In this document: positions 6,682 to 13,569 of the stretch, one piece after another | Position numbering within the stretch: the first letter of the stretch is position 1 | Layout: every line of letters begins with the position of its first letter | Source: CAYLZN01 sp964387935 | Lineage (GTDB): Bacteria; Acidobacteriota; Vicinamibacteria; Vicinamibacterales; JAFNAJ01 | Length of the DNA stretch: 13,569 bases | Assembly: GCA_964387935.1 (NCBI GenBank) | Contig: CAYLZN010000131.1 | Coordinates: 1-13,569, forward strand | Reading direction: 5' to 3' | The notes under the pieces: generated by a model | Database searches by the model: none | The model's input: only the letters and a program-made list of their open reading frames with translations | Told to the model about the DNA's origin: nothing | Made by a program: the position numbers and the translations under genes

Positions 6682-6923
6682 TTCGCGAGCTCGCGAAACG
6701 ACTCGGCATAGCGCCCGGCCACGGACTCCGCCAGCCGCTCGAACCGCTTCGTCGCCTTCCCGGCCTCGAAGTAGTGCACGCCCGGCCGGATGGTCACCGC
6801 GCCGGTCTGGGGGTGCACCGAGACGTCGACGCTCATTCCCTTTTCGAGCCGGAACTCCTGGACGACCTCCGCCGGCAGGGTGACCGCCAGCGACGAGCCG
6901 ACCTGCACGAGCTTTCGCTTCAT
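6678..6923 (-). CDS. AbrB/MazE-type antitoxin of the Doc toxin
   Basis: An 81-residue DNA-binding antitoxin. Residues 1-48 form the swapped-hairpin AbrB/SpoVT domain, with characteristic stretches QVGSSLAVTLPAEV and LEKGMSVDVSV. Residues about 49-81, charged and helical, are the expected toxin-neutralising tail. Proteins of this kind repress their own promoter, with the toxin as co-repressor. The stop overlaps the toxin start by 4 bases. I chose the ATG at 6923 because the AbrB domain begins there; the open frame continues far upstream across other genes and is spurious. No Shine-Dalgarno sequence precedes this ATG, and the candidate promoter suggests a leaderless transcript. The partner in the classic P1 system is Phd (YefM-like fold), so this is an AbrB-Doc combination. 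Confidence 0.85.
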   Translation of the reverse strand: MKRKLVQVGSSLAVTLPAEVVQEFRLEKGMSVDVSVHPQTGAVTIRPGVHYFEAGKATKRFERLAESVAGRYAESFRELAK

Positions 6924-6944
6924 GTATGTATCAAGTACGTACGT
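6922..6944. promoter_or_regulatory. Imperfect palindrome at the antitoxin start, candidate operator
   Basis: ATGTATGTAT (6922-6931) and GTACGTACGT (6935-6944) are inverted repeats around CAA, matching at seven of ten positions, with all three differences A versus G. The right half holds the self-complementary GTACGTAC. It spans the antitoxin start codon and the candidate -10, a usual place for autorepression by AbrB-type antitoxins. Confidence 0.45.
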
Positions 6945-6959
6945 CTGACGGCGTGTCAA
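6929..6959 (-). promoter_or_regulatory. Candidate sigma-70 promoter of the toxin-antitoxin pair
   Basis: On the minus strand a perfect -35 TTGACA (6959-6954) lies in the 74-base gap between the methyltransferase gene and the antitoxin. A -10-like TTGATA (6934-6929) follows at 19 bases, a long spacing with a poor match. Transcription would begin at about 6922-6923, at the antitoxin ATG itself, which would explain the missing ribosome binding site. The -10 is uncertain. Confidence 0.35.
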
Positions 6960-6997
6960 GGTCCCGGGATCCCCGCGCGGCCGCCACGGGCCGCCGG

Positions 6998-7858
6998 TCA
7001 CCGCGGGCGGTATTCCACGAAGAACTGCTCGCTGAGGAAATCGTGGACGCGCGCGGGGAACAGGCCGGCTTCGGCCATGGCGGCATCGACTTCCTCGCGT
7101 GACATCTTCTGTTCGGGCGGCGGGCCCCACGGTCGCTCCTCGAGCGGCTTCTGGCGGAAGTCGATGATCACGACTCGCCCACCCGGTGCCAGCCCCGCCC
7201 GCAGCTTCCTCGCATAGGCCGCGCGGTCCTTGATGTAGTGCAGCGTGTCCACCATGAGGATGGTGTCCACTCCTCCCGGCGGCAGCTGCGGGTCGTCTGG
7301 CCGCACGACCTGCAGCAGGATGTTCGTCAGGCCGTCCTTGCGCGCACGCTCCCCGAGCACCGCCAGGACCTCCTGGCGGATGTCGATGGCCCAGACGTTG
7401 CCGGCAGGTCCGACGGCGCGGCTGACCCGGCGCGCGAAGTAGCCGGACCCGGCCCCGATATCTGCCACCCGTTCGCCCGGTCGGAACGCGAGCACCTGCA
7501 TGACGCGATCCGGCTGCTGGTACGCATCGCGCTCGGGACGTTCGAGAATCCAGAGGTATCCCTCGAGCCAGATCGCCTGCGTGACCTTCTTGAAACAGTC
7601 CTGGTCGCGCATCGACGCGAACGCCTCGTCGCGTCGAATGCGCTGGACGTCGAACAAACCGGCCTGGTGGATGCGTTCGAGGAACTCGCAGGCCTGATCG
7701 ACCCGGCCCGCCAGGGCGTGGGCCCGTGCGGCGGCATACAGCGACTCGACGCGGGCTTCGTCGGCTGGGGCCGTCTGGGCGCTCGAATCGCCCTTCGCCT
7801 GGGCGACCAGGGCAGCGCCCGCGAGGAGCGTCGTGATCAGGACACGAAAACGAGACAC
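6998..7858 (-). CDS. Exported class I SAM-dependent methyltransferase-fold protein
   Basis: A 286-residue protein with a likely signal peptide or N-terminal anchor (hydrophobic about 6-20, AQA near 19-21). A helical stretch (about 33-118) precedes a Rossmann methyltransferase domain. Motif I is VADIGAGSGYF (131-141), the acidic residue after strand 2 is Asp159, and a later DTILMVDTLHYI segment fits motifs II/III. The substrate is unknown. The start is GTG at 7858, chosen because the signal peptide begins there, GGAAAGG lies about 10 bases upstream, and extending to 7993 would run into the upstream gene in another frame. It follows the glutamine synthetase homologue by 52 bases. A SAM enzyme outside the cytoplasm is odd because SAM is cytoplasmic: the N-terminus may be an inner-membrane anchor or the start may be misjudged. 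Similar leader-bearing methyltransferase proteins are, to my knowledge, annotated in Acidobacteriota and Planctomycetes. Confidence 0.75.
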   Translation of the reverse strand: MSRFRVLITTLLAGAALVAQAKGDSSAQTAPADEARVESLYAAARAHALAGRVDQACEFLERIHQAGLFDVQRIRRDEAFASMRDQDCFKKVTQAIWLEGYLWILERPERDAYQQPDRVMQVLAFRPGERVADIGAGSGYFARRVSRAVGPAGNVWAIDIRQEVLAVLGERARKDGLTNILLQVVRPDDPQLPPGGVDTILMVDTLHYIKDRAAYARKLRAGLAPGGRVVIIDFRQKPLEERPWGPPPEQKMSREEVDAAMAEAGLFPARVHDFLSEQFFVEYRPR

Positions 7859-7910
7859 GAAGCACGCACCTTTCCGGGGGGCTTGTCCGAGCGGACGTCG
7901 CTGACGGTGC

Positions 7911-9272
7911 CTACTGTCTCGCCAGCGCGTCGATGACTCGACCGAGCACGTGTGGCGGGAAAACGTCGCCAGCCTCGAGCGCGGCGCGCTCACGCGCCAG
8001 CGCCTCGCTCACCTCGGGGAACGTGTGTGGCAGCAACCGGGGCGTGCCGTCGGCCGCGTCCGTCCTCGTGCGGGCCAGCAGGTCCGGCAGCCCGTGGCCG
8101 CGCACGGCCAGCAAGGCCTGCACGACGCCTGCCAGCAGCAGATGGGGATGCGCCGATCCGTCCGGCAGCCGGAACTCGACGGTTTCCGGCGTGACCACGC
8201 GTCCCACATCGTCCACCGCGACGGTTGGCAGCCGTACGAGCGCCTTGCGATTGAACCGGCCCCACGTGACGACGGCCGGGGCTTCCCGGGCCTGCACGAG
8301 GCGCACGAACGAGTTCGACGCGCGGTTGCCGAAGGCCATCAGCGCATCGGCGCTCGAGACGAGTCCTCCGACGAGCCACGACGCGACCTCGTGCAGGGTC
8401 CCGTCCGCACCCAGCACGGGCAGATACGCGCCGTCGCGCACGGGGGCCAGGTGGAAGTGCATGCCGCTGCCGGCATGTCCCTGACGCAGGATCGGGTCGA
8501 AGCTGCAGCGCCAGCCCCGGCGATGCGCCAGGTTGCGCAGGACCCAATGTGCGAGCACCACCGCGTCGGCCGCCATCGGGAGCGGCTGCAGCGCCAGCTC
8601 CACTTCGTGCTGTTCCCAGATGCGCGCGTCGGCCTCGCTGGGCTCGATGTAGCCGACCTCGCTGTGGCCGTATTTGACGGGGATGCCCATCTCCGACAGC
8701 AGCACCAGCGCTTCGCGCCGCAGGGGTTCTCCGAAGACGAACGGCGAGCTGGCGTGGTATCCGCGCTCGGCCGCCCCGTAGATGTCGCTTTCGTCGGGGC
8801 GCTTGCCGAGGAAGAACTCTACTTCGCCGAGCGCCTGGAGTTCGACGCCGGCCTCGTGCCGCAGGCGATCCGTCGCACGCCGCACGAGGGTATCCGGCGA
8901 TTCCGGCAACGGGCGCCCGTCGCGGCCGTGATGGCCGCACAGGACGGCCAGCGTGGGCGCGGCGGCGAACGGGTCGAGAAACGCCGTCGAGACCCGCGGC
9001 CGCAGGACGACGTCGGACGCGGTGACCGCCACGCCGAGTGACCCGAAGAGACTCGAACCGTCCGCGCGCTCACCCCACGCCAGCACATCGCACAGGTGAC
9101 TGCGGTCCCGCGGCACGAAGTCGAGCGTCTTGAGCCAGCCGTCGGCACCGACGTGCAGGAGGCTGACCAGCTGCACTCCCTGGTCGGCCGCGACCCGGGC
9201 CAGGTCGTCGACGGTCCATGTGGCAGGGGAGGTGCCGATCAGGCGCTGAAGACGGGACGTGTGAGCGGACAC
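7911..9272 (-). CDS. Divergent glutamine synthetase family enzyme
   Basis: A 453-residue ATP-dependent gamma-glutamyl ligase of the glutamine synthetase fold. Key elements are present: DGSS at 71-74 (catalytic Asp of the beta-grasp domain), EVEFF with Glu150 and Glu152 (metal), HSEV with Glu205, HEVEL with Glu223, GSGMHFH at 268-274 (ATP and glutamate site), RLVQAREAP with Arg324 and flap Glu330, WGRFNRKALVR with Arg339 and Arg347, and VEFRLPD with Arg368. The segment between Glu205 and Glu223 is longer than in GlnA, and the usual KP before the GSGMH stretch is replaced. The adenylylation-site Tyr region of GlnA is not recognisable. All this suggests an active ligase that may not be the main ammonia-assimilating enzyme; the acceptor could be an amine. 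The start is GTG at 9272, 4 bases after the preceding stop; longer versions overlap that gene in another frame and look non-coding. Confidence 0.8.
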   Translation of the reverse strand: MSAHTSRLQRLIGTSPATWTVDDLARVAADQGVQLVSLLHVGADGWLKTLDFVPRDRSHLCDVLAWGERADGSSLFGSLGVAVTASDVVLRPRVSTAFLDPFAAAPTLAVLCGHHGRDGRPLPESPDTLVRRATDRLRHEAGVELQALGEVEFFLGKRPDESDIYGAAERGYHASSPFVFGEPLRREALVLLSEMGIPVKYGHSEVGYIEPSEADARIWEQHEVELALQPLPMAADAVVLAHWVLRNLAHRRGWRCSFDPILRQGHAGSGMHFHLAPVRDGAYLPVLGADGTLHEVASWLVGGLVSSADALMAFGNRASNSFVRLVQAREAPAVVTWGRFNRKALVRLPTVAVDDVGRVVTPETVEFRLPDGSAHPHLLLAGVVQALLAVRGHGLPDLLARTRTDAADGTPRLLPHTFPEVSEALARERAALEAGDVFPPHVLGRVIDALARQ

Positions 9273-9276
9273 GGCT

Positions 9277-9714
9277 TCAGCCCCCGACGGCCTGGCGCAG
9301 GTCACGTTCAATCGCGTCGAGTGCCTTGCCGATGGCGACGCCATCACCGGCATCGGCGGCGGCGGCGCGCTGGAGCTGCTTTCCCCACTCCGCGAGGTTC
9401 GGGGATCCCTGCAGGAACGTCGAATACACGCGGCGCGCGCGGTTTTCCTTGGCCCACTCCGCGGCAATGCCCCGGCCGATGGTGCGCAGGCGTCCGAGCA
9501 ACTCCTCGGCGGCCGCCGTCCGCGTGACGGCCCGCAGCACCTCGTCGCCCTGATCGAGCCAGCCGCGCTGGCCGGCACCGCCCGTGATCAGGAAGACCTT
9601 GATCCAGTTCCAGTAGTCCTCGAAAGACTGCCGCGCCGCGTTCTTCGGGTCCGCGCCGTGGGTCTTCTCGAACTCCTTCTTCCACGACTCCACGAGCTGC
9701 TCGTTGTCGCCCAT
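9277..9714 (-). CDS. Small conserved-looking protein of unknown function
   Basis: A 145-residue soluble protein with no signal peptide and no motif I recognise. It is rich in charged residues and predicted helical, with an aromatic patch near residues 30-42 (FEDYWNWIKVF). It is read as a gene because its codon use fits the neighbours and the glutamine synthetase homologue starts 4 bases after its stop, so the two are probably co-translated. The glycosyltransferase gene ends 36 bases upstream. The ATG at 9714 has only a weak AGG nearby; a TTG at 9726 would add four residues and is also possible. A partner or regulator of the downstream ligase is a guess from position. Confidence 0.65.
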   Translation of the reverse strand: MGDNEQLVESWKKEFEKTHGADPKNAARQSFEDYWNWIKVFLITGGAGQRGWLDQGDEVLRAVTRTAAAEELLGRLRTIGRGIAAEWAKENRARRVYSTFLQGSPNLAEWGKQLQRAAAADAGDGVAIGKALDAIERDLRQAVGG

Positions 9715-9750
9715 ACCTGGGCGCAAGGCTATGCCCGGTCGCGGAGGGCG

Positions 9751-10689
9751 TCAAGGCGCATCGCGTTCCGTCTCTACCCGGGACTGGACGATGAAGGAAG
9801 GCCGGTTTCTCGCATTTTGGAGTGTGAGCCACACATACTGCCCGACGATGCCCAGCCCCAGCCCCGTCAGCCCCCCGAAGAACAGCAACGTGAGCACGGT
9901 GGCCGCGTAGCCTGGCACCTGGATCGTCCCACCCAGCTTGGCGCCTAGCACGACGGTCGCGCCGAGGATGGCCACCGTCATCCCAACCCCTCCCACCAGC
10001 ATCAGCAGGCGAATGGGCAAGTCGGTGAAATTGAACACGCTGTTCAGCAGGTACCCGAGCTTCTTCGATACCGTCCAGGCGCTGCGCCCTTCGCGACGAG
10101 GCTGCCGTTCGTACGGGACGAACGCCCTCCGGAAACCGATCCAGAACAACAGGCCCACGAGACTGGTCTCCACCTCCTTCATCGAGCAGATTTCGTCGCG
10201 CACCCGTCTGGTGCACCCGAAGACGTCCACACCGCCCTTCGGGATCTCTGGATTCACCAGCCGTCGATACAGGGCCCAGAACGCACGGGACGCGAGCATC
10301 GTGAGTGCGGGATCCCTCCGGTTGGTCCGCGCGCCGAACACGATATCCGCCTGCCCGCTGGCCAAACGGCTCAGGAACTCGAGCGCGAGATCCGGTGGTT
10401 CCTGAAGGTCGGCCGCCATGACCGCAAAATAGTCTCCGCGCGCATGCTGGAGACCGGCCGATATGGCCGCGAAGGCACCGAAGTTCCGCGTGAGGGTCAC
10501 GAGCTGGGCAGGCGCACCCAGCTGGCCCAGGCGGGCTGCCACGAGGTCGCCGCAGCGATCCGGGCTTCCGTCGTTGACAAACACCAGTTCCACCGCGATC
10601 GGGGACAGGGACGCCACGCGAGTCAGCTCGGAAAACAGCCGTGGCAGGTTGGGCTCGCTCTTGTAGAGAGGAATGACGATCGAGAGCAT
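9751..10689 (-). CDS. GtrB/DPM1-like family 2 glycosyltransferase with C-terminal membrane anchor
   Basis: A 312-residue enzyme predicted to transfer a sugar from a nucleotide donor to polyprenyl phosphate on the cytoplasmic face of the inner membrane. The GT-A domain (1 to about 210) shows SIVIPLYK at 3-10, VNDGS at 38-42, RNFG at 68-71 and AADLQEPPD at 92-100, the last being the family's metal-binding DXD-like segment. The REGRSAWT segment near 199-206 is the conserved R-x-x-G-x-S loop. Two hydrophobic helices follow (about 226-250 and 262-290), as in GtrB, ArnC and related proteins. The ATG at 10689 shares one base with the stop of the upstream gene (TGATG), so translation is coupled. Which sugar it uses is inferred from the upstream sugar-modifying enzyme, not seen directly. 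Confidence 0.9.
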   Translation of the reverse strand: MLSIVIPLYKSEPNLPRLFSELTRVASLSPIAVELVFVNDGSPDRCGDLVAARLGQLGAPAQLVTLTRNFGAFAAISAGLQHARGDYFAVMAADLQEPPDLALEFLSRLASGQADIVFGARTNRRDPALTMLASRAFWALYRRLVNPEIPKGGVDVFGCTRRVRDEICSMKEVETSLVGLLFWIGFRRAFVPYERQPRREGRSAWTVSKKLGYLLNSVFNFTDLPIRLLMLVGGVGMTVAILGATVVLGAKLGGTIQVPGYAATVLTLLFFGGLTGLGLGIVGQYVWLTLQNARNRPSFIVQSRVETERDAP

Positions 10690-11627
10690 CACGCGCCAGC
10701 CGACCCGCGTTGCACCAGGAACTCGTCGTAGCTGCGAATGTAGTCGGCAGCGTCGTAGCCTGCCGACGCCAGCACCAGCAGGACGGCATCGGGCGAGAAC
10801 TTGTAGTGGACCGCCCACACCAGAGGGGGTATGTGTACCGCGACCGTTGGATGGTCCAGCACGAACTCCTCCCGATGCTCCCCGTCGTCAGCCACCACGT
10901 GACAGCTGCCGTGTACGCAGACAAGGAACTGCTCCTGGGACCTGTGCGCGTGTTCGCCGCGAATCTGCTGGGTGGCCACCCCGAAGATCACGAAGTAGCG
11001 CTGCACAGGAAACGGCACATGCACGCCCACGTCACCGAAGGAGAGCAGCCCCCGCAGGTCCTCCACCAGGGGAAGCCGGTGAAGTGCGACCCCGCGCACG
11101 CCCGTCGCCCGGCTCGCCGGGGCTGATGGTGCCGCGACGACCGCCGTGCGAAGCGCGTCGCCCGTACCCACGTAACCCACGATCCGGCCCGGGTTCCCGG
11201 CGATGATCGCATCGTCCGGCACGTTGTGCGTCACCACGGCGCCTGCGCCGATCATCGACCGGCGGCCGATCGTCAGTCCCGGGAGGATGGTCGCGTTGGC
11301 GCCAATCGAGGCCCCGCGACCGACCAGCGTCCGGGGGACCGCCGGCTGGTAGTGCTTGCTGCGCGGGAACGCGTCGTTGGTGAACGTCGCATTCGGCCCG
11401 ATGAACACGTCGTCCTCGACGTGGAGCCCGTTCCACAACTGAACGCCGCACTTGACCGTCACGCGGTCGCCAATGACGACGTCGCCCTCGATGAAGGTGT
11501 GATCGCAGATGTTGCAATCACGTCCGACGCGCGCGCCGGGCAGGATGTGGGCAAACGCCCAGACGCGGGTCCCCTGGCCGATGGACTCGGATTCCACGAG
11601 GGCCTGCGGGTGGCGGAAATGAGCCAT
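10689..11627 (-). CDS. Two-domain WxcM/FdtD-like sugar N-acetyltransferase and 3,4-ketoisomerase
   Basis: A 312-residue fusion. Residues about 8-153 form a left-handed beta-helix acyltransferase of imperfect hexapeptide repeats (for example IGANATILPGLTIG at 108-121) ending in the NPGRIVG cap. Residues about 178-305 form a cupin-type sugar 3,4-ketoisomerase of the FdtA/QdtA/WxcM-C type, with the active-site stretch RGEHAH at 223-228, SQEQF at 230-234 and the signature DYIRSYDEF at 295-303. Known relatives convert dTDP-4-keto-6-deoxyglucose to the 3-keto sugar (cupin domain). After an aminotransferase step they N-acetylate the 3-amino group, giving dTDP-Fuc3NAc or Qui3NAc. The dehydratase and aminotransferase acting around it are not in the window. 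A Gly/Ala/Pro/Ser-rich linker (about 155-176) joins the domains. The ATG at 11627 has GGAGG upstream, and 23 bases separate it from the preceding gene. Confidence 0.9.
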   Translation of the reverse strand: MAHFRHPQALVESESIGQGTRVWAFAHILPGARVGRDCNICDHTFIEGDVVIGDRVTVKCGVQLWNGLHVEDDVFIGPNATFTNDAFPRSKHYQPAVPRTLVGRGASIGANATILPGLTIGRRSMIGAGAVVTHNVPDDAIIAGNPGRIVGYVGTGDALRTAVVAAPSAPASRATGVRGVALHRLPLVEDLRGLLSFGDVGVHVPFPVQRYFVIFGVATQQIRGEHAHRSQEQFLVCVHGSCHVVADDGEHREEFVLDHPTVAVHIPPLVWAVHYKFSPDAVLLVLASAGYDAADYIRSYDEFLVQRGSAGA

Positions 11628-11650
11628 CGACCTCGCCTCCGATTCACGAA

Positions 11651-13459
11651 TCAGGGCGTCGGGGCGTCGACGCTGTAGGTGCCACTCAGTTCGAAAGCCC
11701 TGCCCGACTGCCCGTCGAGTGCCCACGCGCTGAGCCGCGTCGCGCCCACCGGTATCGCCGCGGCCTCGAGGACCACCGCCCACCCGGCGTGCCGGCGGGA
11801 ATCGCCCTGCGCGGCGAAGTACCCCTTCGGTCGATCGGGTTGCATGCCGGCAAAGGCGAAGACCCGACCGACGTCATGGGCGTCGTGCCAGGCGATGGCG
11901 ACTAGATCCGCCGGCGCCTTGCGTGTCGGAATCATCGCCCAGCCCTCGAGGGTCACGAGGCCATCGGCCACACGACCCTGTTCGAGTCGTCCCGCCCCTG
12001 TGGCGGCGCCGACGTCGCCTTCGGCCGGCACCTTGTCGGTATCGCGGCGGGGCGGGCGGAGCCAGCCGTGCCGCCACAGCACGCCCGCGTACTCGGGCAG
12101 GAGATCCATCCGCGGAAACAGCACCTCGAGCGGTTTCGTGTCGCTCACCTGACCGACGAATCCCAACGCCGCTCGTGCGGTCGTGAGGGCTCGCGACAGG
12201 GCGGCCATCTCGGCCACGGCTTGAATCGACGACAACGTCAGCAACGTGAGCAGTGCGGCAACGGCTCCCGTTCCGGATACCAGCGTCGTCGCAGACAGTG
12301 GTCGCGGTGGCTGCCGTGCCCCGAACCACAGGTGGAGCAGCCACGTCAGGGCGATCGGCAGCGCCAGCGCATAGGTGGCGTAACGCGACGGCAGCGCCTG
12401 GACCAGTCCTGCCGCGGATCGGAGGCCGGCCCCGGCGGCCCCATGGGCCAGTGCGTAGGCGCCCAGCAGCAGCCAGGGCACGCTGGCACGGCGCGTGTCA
12501 GGCCTGCGGACAACCAGGAACGCGGCGCCCAGGCACGCGGACAGAAGGAGGCTTCCGACCACGGGCGCGACGGTGAGCGCAGGAAACGCCGTGCCTCGTG
12601 AGAAAGGCCCGCCAAGGAACGTCGCCATGTAGAGGGCAAACCGGGGCGCATCGGAGAAGGGGGTGACGAGGGCTGGGTGCTCGCTCACGCGGACGTACCC
12701 GCGGAGGAAGAACCAGACCGTGGTCGAGGCCGCCAGCGTCCACACGGCAAGTCCGACGCCTCGCATGCCGTCGAGTCGCGGGTCGCGCGGCCACCACAGC
12801 GCAGGCGGGGCCAGGACCCACAGCAGGAGGCCGTTGGGGACGGAGAACGAGGCGATGACGGCCAAGACGCTCGCGATGCCCCAGCGAGCCCACCACGCGT
12901 GTGGGCTCGACGCCAGGACGAAGATACCGGCCAGGCACACGCCCGGGATGAAGGCGATGTGCTGCAACGACATCATCCAGTTGTCGTCCTGGGTCGGGCT
13001 GAAGAGCAGCACAGACGTGATCGCCACACCTGCCCACGAGGAACCCGTCCGGGTCCGGGAAGACGAGGCCCCGACCTTCGCCAGGAGGAGAAGTGTCACG
13101 AAGGCCAGCGCAGGTGCCGCCAGTGACTGGATGCGCAGGTTCCAACCCGTCGAGACCGCGAAGGCGAACATGGTCAGTCGGCCGACCGCGACGCGGCTTT
13201 CGTTGTATTGCACGAACCAGTCGCGCGCCGTCGTCTGGCCATCCGCCACGCCGGCGAGGAACATGCCATGCACCCACTCGTCCCAGTGAGGCACGTCGAC
13301 CCCAAGCCGCCAGAGAACGATGAGAAGCCCGACGGGCGCACCGAGCGCCACGATCGCCGCCGCAACCACGGCCGCGCGGGGCGGGGGGGCACCTGCCACC
13401 GGTGTCTGTGCCGCTGCGGTCGGGCCGCGGTCAAGGGGTGCGGGTGGCAGTCCGGACAT
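11651..13459 (-). CDS. Polytopic membrane protein, GT-C-like, with C-terminal beta domain
   Basis: A 602-residue inner-membrane protein. After a Pro/Ala-rich N-terminus come about ten or more hydrophobic helices spread over residues 29-415. The first periplasmic loop has HWDEW (58-62) and a YNESR segment (85-89), the pattern of acidic residues after helix 1 seen in GT-C lipid-dependent glycosyltransferases. A loop with SRYATY (358-363) precedes the last helices. The soluble C-terminal part (about 485-602) looks like a beta-sandwich (LEGWAMI, RPKGYF, HAGWAV, LSAWALDG) and may bind a glycan. It is first in the operon and likely partners the GtrB-like enzyme by moving the lipid-linked sugar to an acceptor on the outer face. 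Sequence support for GT-C is moderate; a general surface-glycan membrane protein is the alternative. The ATG at 13459 lacks a clear ribosome binding site. Confidence 0.75.
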   Translation of the reverse strand: MSGLPPAPLDRGPTAAAQTPVAGAPPPRAAVVAAAIVALGAPVGLLIVLWRLGVDVPHWDEWVHGMFLAGVADGQTTARDWFVQYNESRVAVGRLTMFAFAVSTGWNLRIQSLAAPALAFVTLLLLAKVGASSSRTRTGSSWAGVAITSVLLFSPTQDDNWMMSLQHIAFIPGVCLAGIFVLASSPHAWWARWGIASVLAVIASFSVPNGLLLWVLAPPALWWPRDPRLDGMRGVGLAVWTLAASTTVWFFLRGYVRVSEHPALVTPFSDAPRFALYMATFLGGPFSRGTAFPALTVAPVVGSLLLSACLGAAFLVVRRPDTRRASVPWLLLGAYALAHGAAGAGLRSAAGLVQALPSRYATYALALPIALTWLLHLWFGARQPPRPLSATTLVSGTGAVAALLTLLTLSSIQAVAEMAALSRALTTARAALGFVGQVSDTKPLEVLFPRMDLLPEYAGVLWRHGWLRPPRRDTDKVPAEGDVGAATGAGRLEQGRVADGLVTLEGWAMIPTRKAPADLVAIAWHDAHDVGRVFAFAGMQPDRPKGYFAAQGDSRRHAGWAVVLEAAAIPVGATRLSAWALDGQSGRAFELSGTYSVDAPTP

Positions 13460-13569
13460 TGCGGGCGGGCCCGATGATGGGCCTCGCAGGGCACGCCTGT
13501 CAATGGCGTCGCCGCCTTGCCGCCCCCCAGTTTTGGATTGAGCCCCCGAGAGTAGGCTGAGCGGCTGGT
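13460..13569. other. Right-edge upstream region of the sugar cassette
   Basis: No gene is supported in these 110 bases. They hold a candidate promoter for the minus-strand cassette (described separately). On the plus strand there is only a C-rich run and short AT-richer patch around 13528-13541. Whether another gene precedes the membrane protein gene cannot be told from the window. Confidence 0.4.
13474..13503 (-). promoter_or_regulatory. Candidate sigma-70 promoter of the glycosylation cassette
   Basis: On the minus strand a perfect -35 TTGACA (13503-13498) is followed after 18 bases by CATCAT (13479-13474), four of six matches to TATAAT. The start would fall near 13467, leaving a very short leader before the ATG at 13459, which agrees with the lack of a ribosome binding site. 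The -10 match is only moderate. Confidence 0.3.

Noticed and set aside
7886..7897. GTCCG-AG-CGGAC palindrome between the ligase and methyltransferase genes as a terminator
   Set aside because: The two-base centre is too small for an RNA hairpin and no T-run follows; left as a chance palindrome.
7859..7993. Upstream extension of the methyltransferase gene to an ATG at 7993
   Set aside because: It would overlap the glutamine synthetase homologue in another frame and bury the signal peptide; GTG at 7858 is better.
9273..9578. Longer N-terminus for the glutamine synthetase homologue
   Set aside because: The added ~100 residues overlap the small-protein gene out of frame and are Ser/Arg/Pro-rich shadow sequence.
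9344..10924. 526-codon minus-strand frame across the glycosyltransferase and small-protein genes
   Set aside because: Overlaps two better genes in another frame; Arg/Gly/Pro-rich with no domain.

Overview
The window is high-GC, densely packed bacterial DNA. It carries a ten-heme periplasmic cytochrome with its outer-membrane barrel partner (DmsE/MtrA plus MtrB/PioB families), a PEP-CTERM secreted protein, an AbrB/Doc toxin-antitoxin pair and a sugar-transfer cassette. I read it as a Gram-negative soil or sediment bacterium, most likely Acidobacteriota (Vicinamibacteria-like). That assignment rests on gene content and base composition only, because no marker gene is present.

Layout. Bases 1-281 are mostly leader with a good sigma-54-type promoter. 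A two-gene plus-strand operon (282-3536) encodes the decaheme cytochrome and its barrel, a predicted trans-outer-membrane electron conduit with no extracellular cytochrome beside it. A strong hairpin separates it from a convergent PEP-CTERM gene (3601-4488, minus), followed by a secreted protein of unknown function (4622-5383, minus). Both minus genes also have sigma-54-like -24/-12 elements just upstream. A divergent plus gene (5634-6200, TerB-like helical protein) has eight tandem 7-bp units running into its start codon, and a second, looser 7-bp-periodic tract after its stop.

From 6289 to 13459 every gene is on the minus strand. In order of transcription these are: a polytopic membrane protein (GT-C-like) with a C-terminal beta domain, a two-domain WxcM/FdtD-like acetyltransferase-ketoisomerase, and a GtrB-like polyprenyl-phosphate glycosyltransferase. 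Next come a small protein of unknown function, a divergent but active-site-complete glutamine synthetase homologue, and an exported SAM-methyltransferase-fold protein. Last is the AbrB antitoxin/Doc toxin pair with its own promoter region. The first three genes are tightly coupled and look like a unit that finishes an N-acetylated 3-amino-sugar, loads it on a lipid carrier and transfers it to a surface glycan or protein. The sugar-nucleotide dehydratase and aminotransferase that must precede them are not in the window.

The observations most worth a second look are the three sigma-54-like sites in front of three genes for exported proteins, the heptad repeats flanking the TerB-like gene, and the compact Gtr-like cassette with a fused sugar-modifying enzyme. 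I found no RNA genes, insertion sequences or CRISPR arrays.
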